A stretch of 64,000 nt of DNA from Morinoia aosen (GCA_030386875.1 CM059569.1:39905842-39969841); one strand, 5' to 3'. Positions 46,901 to 60,357 are shown, numbered from the stretch's first letter. Numbers and translations are program-made. The notes: a model not told the origin generated them from the sequence alone.

Positions 46901-49900
46901 CCTAAGACCTAAGACCTAAGATCTAAATCTGAGACCTAAGACCTAAGACCTAAGACCTAAGGCCTAAGACCTAAGACCTTAGACCTAAGACCTAAGACCT
47001 AAGACCTAGGACCTAAGACCTAAGACCTAAGACCTAAGACCTAAGACCTAAGACCTAAGACCTAAGACCTGAGACCTAAGACCTGAGACCTAAGACCTAA
47101 GACCTAAGACCTAAGACCTAAGACCTAAGACCTAACACCTAAGACCTAAGACCTAAGACCTAAAACCTAAGACCTAAGATCTAAGACCTAAGACCTAAGA
47201 CCTAAGACCTAAGACCTAAAACCTAAGACCTAAGACCTAAGACCTAAGACCTAAGACCTAAGACCTAAGACCTAAGACCTTAGACCTAAGACCTAAGACC
47301 TAAGACCTAAGACCTAAGACCTAAGACCTAAGACCTAAGACCTGACTCCTAGGACCTAAGACCTAAGACCTAAGACCTAAGACCTTAGACCTAAGACCTA
47401 AGACCTAAGACCTAAGACCTAAGACCTAAGACCCAAGACCTAAGACCTAAGACCTAAGACCTAAGACCTAAGACCTAAGACCTAACACCTAAGACCTAAG
47501 ACCTAAGACCTAAGACCTAAGACCTAAGACCTAAGACCTATGACCTAAGACCTAAGACCTAAGACCTAAGACCTAGGACCTAAGACCTAGGACCTAAGAC
47601 CTAAGACCTAAGACCTAAGACCTAAGAGCAAAGACCAAAAACCTAAGACCTGAGACCTAAGACCTAAGACCTAAGACCTAAGACCTAAGACCTAAGACCT
47701 AAGACCTAAGACCTAAGACCTAAGACCTTAGACCTAAGACTTAAGATCTAAACCTAAGACCTAAGACCTAAGATCTAAACCTAAGACCAAAGACCTAAGA
47801 CCTAAGACCTAAGACCTAAGACCTAAGACCTAAGACCTAAGACCTAAGACCTAAGACCTAAGACCTAAGACCTAAGACCTAAGACCTAAGACCTAAAACC
47901 TAAGACCTAAGACCTAAACCTAAGACCTAAGATCTAAACCTAAGACCTAAACCTAAGATCTAAACCTAAGACCTTAGACCTAAGACCTAAGACCTAAGAC
48001 CTAAGACCAAAGACCTAAGACCTAAGACCTAAGACCTAAGACCTAAGACCTAAGACCTAAAACCTAAGACCTAAGACCTAAGACCTAAGACCTAAGACCT
48101 AAGACCTAAGACCTAAGACCTAAGGCCTAAGACCTAACACCTAACACCTAACACCTAACACCTAACACCTGACACCTAAGACCTAAGACCTAAGACCTAA
48201 GACCTAAGACCTAAGACCTAAGACCTAAGACCTAAGACCTAAGACCTAAGACCTAAGACCTAAGACCTAAGACCTAAGACCTAAGACCTAAGACCTAGGA
48301 CATAAGACCTAAGACCTAAGACCCAAGACCTAAGACCTAAGACCTAAGATCTAAACCTAAGACCTAAACCTAAGAACTAAACCTGAGACCTAAGACCTAA
48401 GACCTAGGACCTAAGACCTAAGACCTAAGACCTAAGACCAAAGACCAAAGACCAAAGACCAAAGACCAAAGACCTAAGACCTAAGACCTAAGACCTAAGA
48501 CCTAAGACCTAAGACCTAAGACCTAAGACCTAAGACCTAAGACCTAAGACCTAAGACCTAAGACTTAAGATCTAAACCTAAGACCTAAACCTAAGATCTA
48601 AACCTAAGACCTAAGACCTAAGACCTAAGACCTAAGACCTAAGACCTAAGACCTAAGACCTAAGACCTAAGACCTAAGACCTAAGACCTAAGACCTAAGA
48701 CCTAAGACCTAAGACCTAAGACCTAAGACCTAAGAGCTAAGACCTAAGACCCAAGACCTAAGACCTAAGACCTAAGACCTAAGACCTAAGACCTGAGACC
48801 TAAGACCTGTGACCTAAGACCTAAGACCTAAGACCTGAGACCTAAGACCTAAGACCTAAGACCTAAGACCTAAGACTTAAGACCTAAGACCTAAGACCTA
48901 AGACCTAAGACCTAAGACCTAAGACCTAAGACCTAAAACCTAAGACCTAAGACCTAAAACCTAAGACCTAAGACCTAAGACCTAAGACCTAAGATCTAAG
49001 ACCTAAGACCTAAGACCTAAGACCTAAGACCTAAGACCTAAGACCAAAGACCTAAGACCTAAGACCTAAGACCTAAGATCTAAGACCTAAGACCTAAGAC
49101 CTAAGACCTAAGACCTAAGACCTACGACCTAAGACCTAAGACCTAAGATCTAAACCTAAGACCTAAACCTAAGATCTAAACCTAAGACCTAAGACCTAAG
49201 ACCTAAGACCTAAGACCTAAGACCTAAGACCTAAGACCTAAGACCAAAGACCTAAGACCTGAGACCTGAGACCTAAGACCTAAGACCTGAGACCTGAGAC
49301 CTAAGACCTAAGACCTAAGACCTAAGACCTAAGACCTAAGACCTAAGTCCTGAGACCTGAGACCTAAGACCTAAGACCTGAGACCTGAGACCTGAGACCT
49401 AAGACCTAAGACCTAAGACCTAAGACCTAAGACCTAAGAGCTAAGACCTAAGACCTAAGACCTAAGACCTAAGACCTAAGACGTAAGACCTAAGACCTAA
49501 GATCTAAACCTAAGACCTAAGACCTAAGATTTAAACCTAAGACCTAAGACCTAAGACCTAAGACCTAAGACCTAAGACCTAAGACCTAAGACCTAAGACC
49601 TAAGACCTAAGACCTAACACCTAACACCTAACACCTAACACCTAACACCTAAGACCTAAGACCTAAGACCTAAAACCTAAGACCTAAGACCTAAAACCTA
49701 AGACCTAAGACCTAAGACCTAAAACCTAAGACCTAAGACCTTAGACCTAGGACCTAAGACCAAAGACCTAAGACCTAAGACCTAAGACCTAAGACCTAAG
49801 ACCTAAGACCTAAGACCTAAGACCTATGACCTAAGACCTAAGACCTAAGACCTAAGACCTAAGACCTAAGACCTGAGACCTAAGACCTAAGACCTAAGAC

Positions 49901-52900
49901 CTAAGACCTAAGACCTAAGACCTAAGACCTAAGACCTAAGACCTAAGACCTAAGACCTATGACCTAAGACCAAAGACCAAAGACCAAAGACCAAAGACCT
50001 AAGACCTAAGACCTAAGACCTAAGACCTAAGACCTAAGACCTAAGACCTAAGACCTAAGACCTAAGACCTAAGACCTAAGACCTAAGACCTAAGACCTAA
50101 GACCTAAGACCTAGGACCTAAGACCTAAGACCTAAGACCTAAGACCTAAGACCTAAGACCTAACACCTAACACCTAAAACCTAAGACCTAAGACCTAAGA
50201 CCTAAGACCTAAGATCTAAACCTAAGACCTAAACCTAAGATCTAAACCTAAGACCTAAGACCTAAGACCTAAGACCTAAGACCTAAGACCTAAGACCTAA
50301 GACCTCAGACCTAAGACCTAAGACCTAAGACCTAAGACCTAAGACCTAAGACCTAAGACCTAAAACCTAAGACGTAAGACCTAAGACCTAAGACGTAAGA
50401 CTTAAGACCTAAGACCTAAGACCTAAGACCTAAGACCTAAGACCTAAGACCTAAGACCTAAGACCTAAGACCTAAGACCTAAGACCTAAGATCTAAACCT
50501 AAGACCTAAAACTAAGATCTAAACCTAAGACCTAAGACCTAAGACCTAAGACCTACGACCTAAGACCTAAGACCTAAGATCTAAACCTAAGACCTAAACC
50601 TAAGATCTAAACCTAAGACCTAAGACCTAAGACCTAAGACCTAAGACCTAAGACCTAAGACCTAAGACCTAAGACCTAAGACCTAAGACCTAAGACCTAA
50701 GACCTAAGACCTAAGACCTAAGACCTAAGACCTAAGACCTGAGACCTAAGAACTAAGACCTAAGACCTAAGACCTAAGACCTAAGACCTAAGACCTAAGA
50801 CCTAAGACCTATGACCTAAGACCTAAGACCTAAGACCTAAGACCTAAGACCTAAGACCTAAGACCTAAGACCTAAGACCTGAGACCTAAGACCTAAGACC
50901 TAAGACCTAAGACCTAAGACCTAAGACCTAAGACCTAAGACCTGAGACCTAAGACCTAAGACCTAAGACCTAAGACCTTAGACCTATGACCTAAGACCTA
51001 AGACCTAAGACCTAAGACCTAAGACCTAAGACCTAAGACCTAAGACCTAAGACCTAAGACCTGAGACCTAAGACCTAAGACCTAAGACCTAAGACCTAAG
51101 ACCTAAGACCTAAGACCTAAGACCTAAGACCTAAAACCTAAGACCTAAGACCTAGGACCTAAGACCTAAGACCTAAGATCTAAGACCTAAGACCTAAGAC
51201 CTAAGACCTAAGACCTAAGACCTAAGACCAAAGACCTAAGACCTAAGACCTAAGACCTAAGATCTAAGACCTAAGACCTAAGACCTAAGACCTAAGACCT
51301 AAGACCTACGACCTAAGACCTAAGACCTAAGATCTAAACCTAAGACCTAAACCTAAGATCTAAACCTAAGACCTAAGACCTAAGACCTAAGACCTAAGAC
51401 CTAAGACCTAAGACCTAAGACCTAAGACCTAAGACCAAAGACCTAAGACCTGAGACCTGAGACCTAAGACCTAAGACCTGAGACCTGAGACCTAAGACCT
51501 AAGACCTAAGACCTAAGACCTAGGACCTAAGACCTGAGACCTGAGACCTAAGACCTGAGACCTGAGACCTGAGACCTAAGACCTAAGACCTAAGACCTAA
51601 GACCTAAGACCTAAGAGCTAAGACCTAAGACCTAAGACCTAAGACCTAAGACCTAAGACCTAAGACCTAAGACCTAAGATCTAAACCTAAGACCTAAGAC
51701 CTAAGATTTAAACCTAAGACCTAAGACCTAAGACCTAAGACCTAAGACCTAAGACCTAAGACCTAAGACCTAAGACCTAAGACCTAAGACCTAAGACCTA
51801 AGACCTAAGACCTAACACCTAACACCTAACACGTAACACCTAACACCTAACACCTAAGACCTAAGACCTAAAACCTAAGACCTAAGACCTAAGACCTAAG
51901 ACCTAAGACCTAAGACCTAAGACCTAAAACCTAAGACCTAAGACCTAAGACCTAGGACCTAAGACCAAAGACCTAAGACCTAAGACCTAAGACCTAAGAC
52001 CTAAGACCTAAGACCTAAGACCTAAGACCTAAGACCTAAGACCTAAGACCTAAGACCTAAGACCTAAGACCTAAGACCTGAGACCTAAGACCTAAGACCT
52101 AAGACCTAAGACCTAAGACCTAAGACCTAAGACCTAAGACCTAAGACCTAAGACCTAAGACCTATGACCTAAGACCAAAGACCAAAGACCAAAGACCAAA
52201 GACCAAAGACCTAAGACCTAAGACCTAAGACCTAAGATCTAAGACCTAAGACCTAAGACCTAAGACCTAAGACCTAAGACCTAAGACCTAAGACCTAGGA
52301 CCTAAGACCTAAGACCTAAGACCTAAGACCTAAGACCTAAGACCTAACACCTAACACCTAAAACCTAAGACCTAAGACCTAAGACCTAAGACCTAAGATC
52401 TAAACCTAAGACCTAAACCTAAGATCTAAACCTAAGACCTAAGTCCTAAGACCTAAGACCTAAGACCTAAGACCTAAGACCTAAGACCTAAGACCTAAGA
52501 CCTAAGACCTAAGACCTACGACCTAAGACCTAAGACCTAAGACCTAAGACCTAAGACCTAAGACGTAAGACCTAAGACCTAAGACGTAAGACCTAAGACC
52601 TAAGACCTAAGACCTAAGACCTAAGACCTAAGACCTAAGACCTAACACCTAACACCTAAAACCTAAGACCTAAGACCTAAGACCTAAGACCTAAGATCTA
52701 AACCTAAGACCTAAACCTAAGATCTAAACCTAAGACCTAAGACCTAAGACCTAAGACCTAAGACCTAAGACCTAAGACCTAAGACCTAAGACCTAAGACC
52801 TAAGACCTAAGATCTAAACCTAAGACCTAAACCTAAGATTTAAACCTAAGACCTAAGACCTAAGACCTAAGACCTACGACCTAAGACCTAAGACCTAAGA

Positions 52901-54455
52901 TCTAAACCTAAGACCTAAACCTAAGATCTAAACCTAAGACCTAAGACCTAAGACCTAAGACCTAAGACCTAAGACCTAAGACCTAAGACCTAAAACCTAA
53001 GACCTAAGACCTAAGACCTAAGACCTAAGACCTAAGACCTAAGACCTAAGACCTAAGACCTAAGACCTAAGACCTAAGACCTAAAACCTGAGACCTAAGA
53101 CCTGAGACCTAAGACCTAAGACCTAAGACCTGAGACCTAAGACCTAAGACCTAAGACCTAAGACCTAAGACCTAAAACCTAAGACCTAAGATCTAAGACC
53201 TAAGACCTAAGACCTAAGACCTAAGACCAAAACCTAAGACCTAAGACCTAAGACCTAAGACCTAAGACCTAAGACCTAAGACCTAAGACCTAAGACCTAA
53301 GACCTAAGACCTTAGACCTAAGACCTAAGACCTAAGACCTAAGACCTAAGACCTAAGACCTAAGACCTAAGACCTAAGACCTAAGACCTAACTCCTAAGA
53401 CCTAAGACCTAAGACCTAAGACCTAAAACCTGAGACCTAAGACCTAAGACCTAAGACCTAAGACCTAAGACCTAAGACCTAAGACCTAAGACCTAAGACC
53501 TAAGACCTAAGACCTAAGTCCTAAGACCTAAGACCTAAGACCTAAGACCTAAGACCTAAGACCTAAGACCTAAGACCTAAGACCTAAGACCTAAGACCTA
53601 AGATCTAAATCTGAGACCTAAGACCTAAGACCTAAGACCTAAGACCTAAGACCTTAGACCTAAGACCTAAGACCTAAGACCTAGGACCTAAGACCTAAGA
53701 CCTAAAACCTGAGACCTAAGACCTGAGACCTAAGACCTAAGACCTAAGACCTGAGACCTAAGACCTAAGACCTAACACCTAAGACCTAAGACCTAAGACC
53801 TAAAACCTAAGACCTAAGATCTAAGACCTAAGACCTAAGACCTAAGACCTAAGACCTAAGACCTAAGACCTTAGACCTAAGACCTAAGACCTAAGACCTA
53901 AGACCTAAGACCTAAGACCTAAGACCTAAGACCTAAGACCTAAGACCTAAGACCTAAGATCTAAATCTGAGACCTAAGACCTAAGACCTAAGACCTAAGA
54001 CCTAAGACCTTAGACCTAAGACCTAAGACCTAAGACCTAGGACCTAAGACCTAAGACCTAAAACCTGAGACCTAAGACCTGAGACCTAAGACCTAAGACC
54101 TAAGACCTGAGACCTAAGACCTAACACCTAAGACCTAAGACCTAAGACCTAAAACCTAAGACCTAAGATCTAAGACCTAACACCTAAGACCAAAGACCTA
54201 AGACCTAAGACCTAAGACCTTAGACCTAAGACCTAAGACCTAAGACCTAAGACCTAAGACCTAAGACCTAAGACCTAAGACCTTAGACCTAAGACCTAAG
54301 ACCTAAGACCAAAGACCTAAGACCTAAGACCTAAGACCTAAGACCTAAGACCTAAGACCTAAGACCTGAGACCTAAGACCTAAGACCTAAGACCTAAGAC
54401 CTAAGACCTAAGACCTAAGACCTAGGACCTAAGACCTAAGACCTAAGACCTAATT
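31996..54455 (+). repeat. Heptamer satellite (CCTAAGA)n, about 22.5 kb
   Basis: About 3,200 units of CCTAAGA (TTAGGTC family on the minus strand) in one orientation. Interspersed variants include runs of CACCTAA, of GACCAAA, hexamer slips (AGATCTAAACCTAAG) and single substitutions. Variant patterns recur at about 4.03 kb, as in CTAAGAGCTAAGATCTA at 36341 and 40374. No genes. Its TTAGG core links it to insect telomere repeats, but both ends continue into other DNA, so in this assembly it is interstitial. Confidence 0.97.
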
Positions 54456-54458
54456 ATC

Positions 54459-55321
54459 TACATTGATAATTACTCTGAGCACATTTTATATGAGGTGAAG
54501 CCTCCGCGGAATCATTTGTCTTGCGAAATACCGAACATTTAACTCGTCAACAAACCTAGCGCGATACATTTAAGGTACATAATCTAGACCTACTACTCGA
54601 AGTAAAGGGATGAAAGTGCGGATCACATAATGCATTAGGATACTTAGCTCGGTCGTTGATGGCACTTAAGAGTCAATACACGACTCATTGAATAACAGAG
54701 AATAACCCTCACTGCTTGGCGAGCCTGCCAAGGCAGTGAGGTAAGAGAGCACAAGTAGACGCGACTGTCTTTCTCGATCGCTGGTCAGCTTCTCCCGGAT
54801 CGTCGTCTACCAAGCGTAGGAGTCTGCGATGCTGTTCGCATAGAGAACAAACAGGTTCTCTTATAGACAATGCTTTACGTCAGCTGTTCCTATCGGAAAC
54901 GGCAAGTATCATCATATAATTAGAAGAGAATAGATATACGATTGGATGACAGTTAATTTACCCAGAGTGGATAAGATCCTAAGTCTCTCTGAGGAAGGAA
55001 AGGAATATACGTTGAGCAAATGGAGGCGTTTGGCAGCACGGTAACCTATCGTTGCCTGTGACGTGGCCCTCGTAGAAAGTGCGTTGGTGCGCCTTCAAAC
55101 GATGATGTTAATGTTGTCGATGTTGGTAGAGCTGAAGGCGACGGTTGACGATGTCTGGGCGAAGTTCGTGGAGACAAGAATATGCAGCTTTTACCGACGA
55201 GAAGATATTTCTATGGAAGTCAGTCTTTTCGAAGGAATTTCAGTCGCTAGCTAGGCAGACTTTTTCTTCTTAACGCCCATTCAAACACAGCGTAGAGTAT
55301 AGTCACAGCAGAATCATGACA
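54459..55321 (+). repeat. 863-bp direct repeat, left copy (LTR-like)
   Basis: Matches 58791-59653 without net indels (constant offset 4,332 bp) and with about nine substitutions, roughly 99% identity. It begins within a few bases of the end of the satellite, so its left side was probably cut by the satellite. No significant coding frame. The pair may be LTRs of a retroelement or a segmental duplication; I could not find a primer-binding site or a convincing polypurine tract. Confidence 0.9.
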
Positions 55322-58296
55322 AATATCCCTCCGTCGCGTTTTTTTGTTTAAAAGCTCATGCTTTTTTTCTTCTCCTTCACTCGACCTCAACGCGTGCGAC
55401 TATACGTTTGGAATAACGCGTAGTTCCGAGGAAACAGATATGAAGCTTGACGACAAGATTTGCTCCAAATAAGTGCTCTGATACGGGGAAGTCTTGTGAA
55501 AACAACCGTGTAGTAATCCTTCGGCAGGATATCATCACCTAACGACGGATGTTGACGTCCCCTCTTGTCGTCATGACCGCCGTATACAACAGTCGTGAAG
55601 CTAAAGAACTTCAGGGATCAAAATCCCTTAAATACCTTGGCCGCCTAGGGTCCAAGGGGCTTCCATTTACTTGATTCCTCTTGCAGAAATATTCGAGTTA
55701 AATAACTCCGCGGGGCCTGAGATGTAAGTGGACGTATTCCTCTTTTGCGGGATGTCATCTTTTTGGAGCGCTGCTGTCCCATTTGTCGTCTCGCTGGCAA
55801 ATACAGCATAACGTCGCTCCCTTCACTTGCCGTCACGCCTTCCGTTGTCGATGTTACCTGCTGTGGGAGTTGTGAGATTGCGTCGTATCGCGTGCTGATC
55901 AGCTGAGGCTCGTACGCGAAGCTTATGTGCGTGCGGGCGTGTAGGGGTGTGTTGGGGTAGGAGCGTATCCCTCAAGCGCCGACGCCCGAGCTGTGACGTC
56001 ATGCCGCTGCCTCAGGAGCCGCGCTGTGCGTGCGTATGTCCATCCACTCGCTCATGTCCACGGTGCGCGCAGGCGTTGCCGTCTACCCTCTGGGTTGAGT
56101 GGTGCGGTTGTGGTTGGGTCGGTGCTCCGTGCGACGTGGTTGTGCACCACACAAGGCAAGCGCGTCCTTGTGATGCCCGTCGTCGACCCGTGCACGACTT
56201 GCTCTTGACGCCATGACTGAAAGTTCAGTTTTGGTTATTCAATGACCTTATCAATCCGAGATTTCCACTCCCTTGTTGCAGTCATACGCATTCGCATCCA
56301 TATCATGTTCACCTCATTCACCCCACTTTACTTCGCGTTCACAAAGAGGACATAAGCCTAAATTTAATTCCAATCTTAAACTAGACGTGATATTACGTGA
56401 CAATCATGAATCGTAGAAAGAGAGACTACATAAATTTATAATAACATACTAGCGTTGGAAATTAGATAATGACAGAGCGGTATGATCTTTGAATTAGAAT
56501 CAAATTCACTTGAATTTAATAACATTTACATCTTGTTGCGATGCAATAATTCACATAAACATTGAGAGAATAATTTTTTTTCATAAAATCAATGATCCAG
56601 ATATGCGCATGAATTACATTCAAGTTTTCAATTTGCGGTGGTAATTAGTTTATTCGTTGACTATAAGATATGGCAAGCAATCAAGAATGACAAACGATAG
56701 AATAATAAAATGAAAGGGTCACATCATAATGTTTAAGTAGTGCACGTTTCACATTAGGTTAAAATTTAGGTATTAAACATTTCAGTTGAGTTTGAGATAA
56801 GACCATCACTTCGATACGTGCTATGAAGACAGGGTTCACTATGAGTAACACGAGTGCTCGTGGTAGTAAGCGTTAGGCCTTGAGAAAGAAAGGGATGTAG
56901 AGGTATTGGAGTAGAGGGAAGAGGGTCGGAAGGGTGGAGCGCCAGGCAGTGCCAGATGTTCGGCGGGCGAGTTGGAATGTAAACAAAGGCTCGGTAGACC
57001 GTCCTCACCACAGCACACACTGCCTTGCCTACGTCACACCTCCCCATAGCATCTCAACACCAACGTCCCAGACGTAAATATTCATTCATACAACACCCCT
57101 CTCAACATGAAATTATATGGTTACACATTGCAATAAATTTGAAATGGACGTGGAATGAAATTACCAGTACATTACATAAATTCGCACTAGTAAATTTAGT
57201 AAATATCAAATTTATAAGTATACATAGTGTATGTAAAATTTTTTTGATGCGCGGAAAATGTTATTTTGAATGAAATCTTACTTTTATATGAGCCTCCTTC
57301 AGCATGTGAGGGTGAAATTTAATTTTTAATAAGGTATAAATTTAAATTATCCATAGAAGATTTTTTTATGAAGGTTTACGAATCATACTTTAGAGTTGAT
57401 GACTTCACAAACATAGTTTAAACTTTGGCGAGCTAGGATGACATAGCTTTAAACGTTCAACTCAGCCTGAAGATTTGAATTCCAAACCGGCATCATGAAT
57501 AGTGCTGCTCTCATGTCTCTCTCGTCGATTACAAAATGGCGCCTGTAGTTTAATGGCTTGGTTTGTAGATAAAATTTTCACAGAGCCTTATTCTAACTTA
57601 TTGCTCGAATACCGTAACTTGTGCGATAATTAATTGAATGAGGCTTGAACTTATATTTGCAAATCAATTGTAATTAATTCTTTTGCATACTTGGTACTTC
57701 CAAATACATAGACAATTAATACACAACATAATAATGAAATTTGAAGTTTCAGAACGGTAATAATTAGTATAATGAGCATAACATAATCAGTGGACTACAA
57801 ACGGCTAACCTGAAACGTGATTATCGAGAGAAATTAACGAAACACAACCAAGATTAATGCATGATAAGACATACGAATAATTTTATAGTAAACAAGCACA
57901 ATAAATGAAATGTAAATAGGTTCACAATAAAAATAAAATGACACAATATTAGTAAGTGGGCACATAAATAGAAACAATTTAAATGCAAGCGGGCTACAGT
58001 GACATAGATTATTAAACACCCTGATACAATGATAATGACAATCATTCATTACAATTTAAATCACTCTTCACTATCTAAATTTGCGTCTGGCCGATTAAAT
58101 GCAATTTTTATGCTTTATAAAATATTTGAGGCGGATTTAATTAGATATGGTTTGGTAACGAGGCACTATTTTATCAATTGATTATAATGCGGCATAATTT
58201 AGTGATTTTTTTTTCGATAATTGGTAAGCGTGACAAATTTGAGCGGTCTCTTTCGGAGACGATTAAAGATAATGATCCGCCACCGCTTGGCACCAT
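55322..58296. other. Non-coding DNA between the 863-bp repeats
   Basis: No gag, protease, reverse transcriptase or integrase motif seen. About 55850-56220 is GC- and CpG-rich with overlapping short frames; the rest is very AT-rich. A 93-codon minus frame at 56766-57047 is unrecognised. Confidence 0.5.
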
Positions 58297-58510
58297 ATGT
58301 TGTGATTCCCTATTTTTATTCTAGATCTATATATTTTTCGTTGGCCAATTTTTCCGAGGCAATTCTTTTCTCTGCATTATTTTCGTCATTCTCTCGTCGC
58401 TTTTATTTTCTTTCGATCAATAGTCGAGACAGAAGGCCTCAATCATTCTATTTTGTTTGTATTAAAGGTCGAAGTAGATTGAGACTTTTCAATGTCAATA
58501 GTTACAATTA
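58250..58510 (+). repeat. Segment homologous to 1490-1740; possible true start of the right LTR
   Basis: Contains GATCCGCCACCGCT, CACCATATGTTGTGA and TTCTATTTTGTTTGT, aligned in order with the window's left end. TGTTGTGATTCCC near 58298 would suit an LTR 5' end, making the right-hand LTR about 1.36 kb (58298-59653), of which the left copy keeps only the last 863 bp. Confidence 0.45.
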
Positions 58511-58790
58511 AATGTAATATTATAGCAAAGCGAATAGGGCCTCAATAAGGAAAGTGACGACACGGTTACAACGTAAATTTCTGTTAAAATGATGACGTCC
58601 TTCAAATAGCAATAGATTACATATTCAGATAGTGATTGACTTGCGATTTACATGTCATATTAATGAATTTAGATGATCGTGACACCATCAAATCTCAGAA
58701 ACTATTCTAATCTATCAGAAAATACAGTTACAGGAGGTCACATCATGATCTCACAATGAGCAGGTGAAGCCTTCATTACTTGAACATTAA

Positions 58791-59653
58791 TACATTGATA
58801 ATTACTCTGAGCACATTTTATATGAGGTGAAGCCTCCGCGGAATCATTTGTCTTGCGAAATACCGAACATTTAACTCGTCAACAAACCTAGCGCGATACA
58901 TTTAAGGTACATAATCTAGACCTACTAAACGAAGTAAAGGGATGAAAGTGCGGATCACATAATGCATTAGGATACTTAGCTCGGTCGTTGATGGCACTTA
59001 AGAGTCAATACACGACTCATTGAATAACAGAGAATAACCCTCACTGCTTGGCGAGCCTGCCAAGGCAGTGAGGTAAGAGAGCACAAGTAGACGCGACTGT
59101 CTTTCTCGATCGCTGGTCAGCTTCTCCCGGATCGTCGTCTACCAAGCGTAGGAGTCTGCGATGCTGTTCGCATAGAGAACAAACAGGTTCTCTTATAGAC
59201 AATGCTTTACGTCAGCTGTTCCTATCGGAAACGGCAAGTATCATCATATAATTAGAAGAGAATAGATATACGATTGGATGACAGTTAATTTACCCAGAGT
59301 GGATAAGATCCTAAGTCTCTCTGAGGAAGGAAAGGAATATACGTTGAGCAAATGGAGGCGTTTGGCAGCACGGTAACCTATCGTTGCCTGTGACGTGGCA
59401 CTCGTAGAGGGTGCGTTGGTGCGCCTTCAAACGATGATGTTGATGTTGTCGATGTTGGTAGAGCTGAAGGCGACGGTTGACGATGTCTGGGCGAAGTTCG
59501 TGGAGACAAGAATATGCAGCCTTTACTGACGAGAAGATATTTCTATGGAAGTCAGTCTTTCCGAAGGAATTTCAGTCGCTAGCTAGGCAGACTTTTTCTT
59601 CTTAACGCCCATTCAAACACAGCGTAGAGTATAGTCACAGCAGAATCATGACA
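58791..59653 (+). repeat. 863-bp direct repeat, right copy (LTR-like)
   Basis: Counterpart of 54459-55321. Its right end (AGAATCATGACA) is followed immediately by a 25-bp minisatellite, whereas the left copy continues into unique DNA. Confidence 0.9.
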
Positions 59654-60138
59654 CTTTCTGTTCCATCCCGTTCCGTCCCTTTCTGCTCCATCCCGTTCCG
59701 TCCCTTTCTGTTCCATCCCGTTCCGTCCCTTTCTGTTCCATCCCGTTCCGTCCCTTTCTGTTCCATCCCGTTCCGTCCCTTTCTGTTCCATCCCGTTCCG
59801 CCCCTTTCTGTTCCATCCCGTTCCGTCCCTTTCTGTTCCATCCCGTTCCGTCCCATTCTGTTCCATCCCGTTCCGTCCCTTTCTGTTCCATCCCGTTCCG
59901 TCCCTTTCTGTTCCTTCCCGTTCCGTCCCTTTCTGTTCCATCCCGTTCCGTTCTTTTCTGTTCCATCCCGTTCCGTCCCTTTCTGTTCCATCCCGTTCCG
60001 TCCCTTTCTGTTCCATCCCGTTCCGTCCCTTTCTGTTCCATCCCGTTCCGTCCCTTTCTGTTCCATCCCGTTCCGTCCCTTTCTGTTCCATCCCGTTCCG
60101 TCCATTTCTGTTCCATCCCGTTCCGTCCCTTTCTGTTC
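59654..60138 (+). repeat. 25-bp minisatellite (about 19 units)
   Basis: Unit TTCCATCCCGTTCCGTCCCT plus TTCTG, highly homogeneous. Strong strand bias: C/T-rich on plus, G/A-rich on minus. The unit itself is a near-duplication (TTCCaTCCC-GTTCCgTCCC). Confidence 0.96.
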
Positions 60139-60357
60139 GGTTCTCATTCTTATACATACGTATATACATAGTGTCATATATTTGATCATCTTCCTGCCTT
60201 TGCACATTCAAACACATAATGAATTTGTGACAGCTGGGCACATATGAATCAAGTCTCTCAGAGAGACAACTTCAAATTCTCACCTGAATATTCTGATTCA
60301 CGGAAAAACACATAAACGTTGTTCGGTATGAAACAAACGTCCATACTCTTTTTTCCA

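Noticed and set aside
31996..54455. Functional chromosome end
   Set aside because: The array is followed by 9.5 kb of complex DNA on the right and its G-rich strand points toward the interior of the window; within this assembly it is interstitial.
55063..55254. 63-codon frame in the left 863-bp repeat
   Set aside because: The right copy has only substitutions in this stretch, yet these alter the frame's start and coding sense without constraint; there is no family match.
59579..60247. Frames of Gly-Thr-Glu-Arg-Asp or Ser-Val-Pro-Ser repeats
   Set aside because: Arise from the 25-bp minisatellite in every frame; the ends lie in the LTR-like repeat and unrelated DNA.
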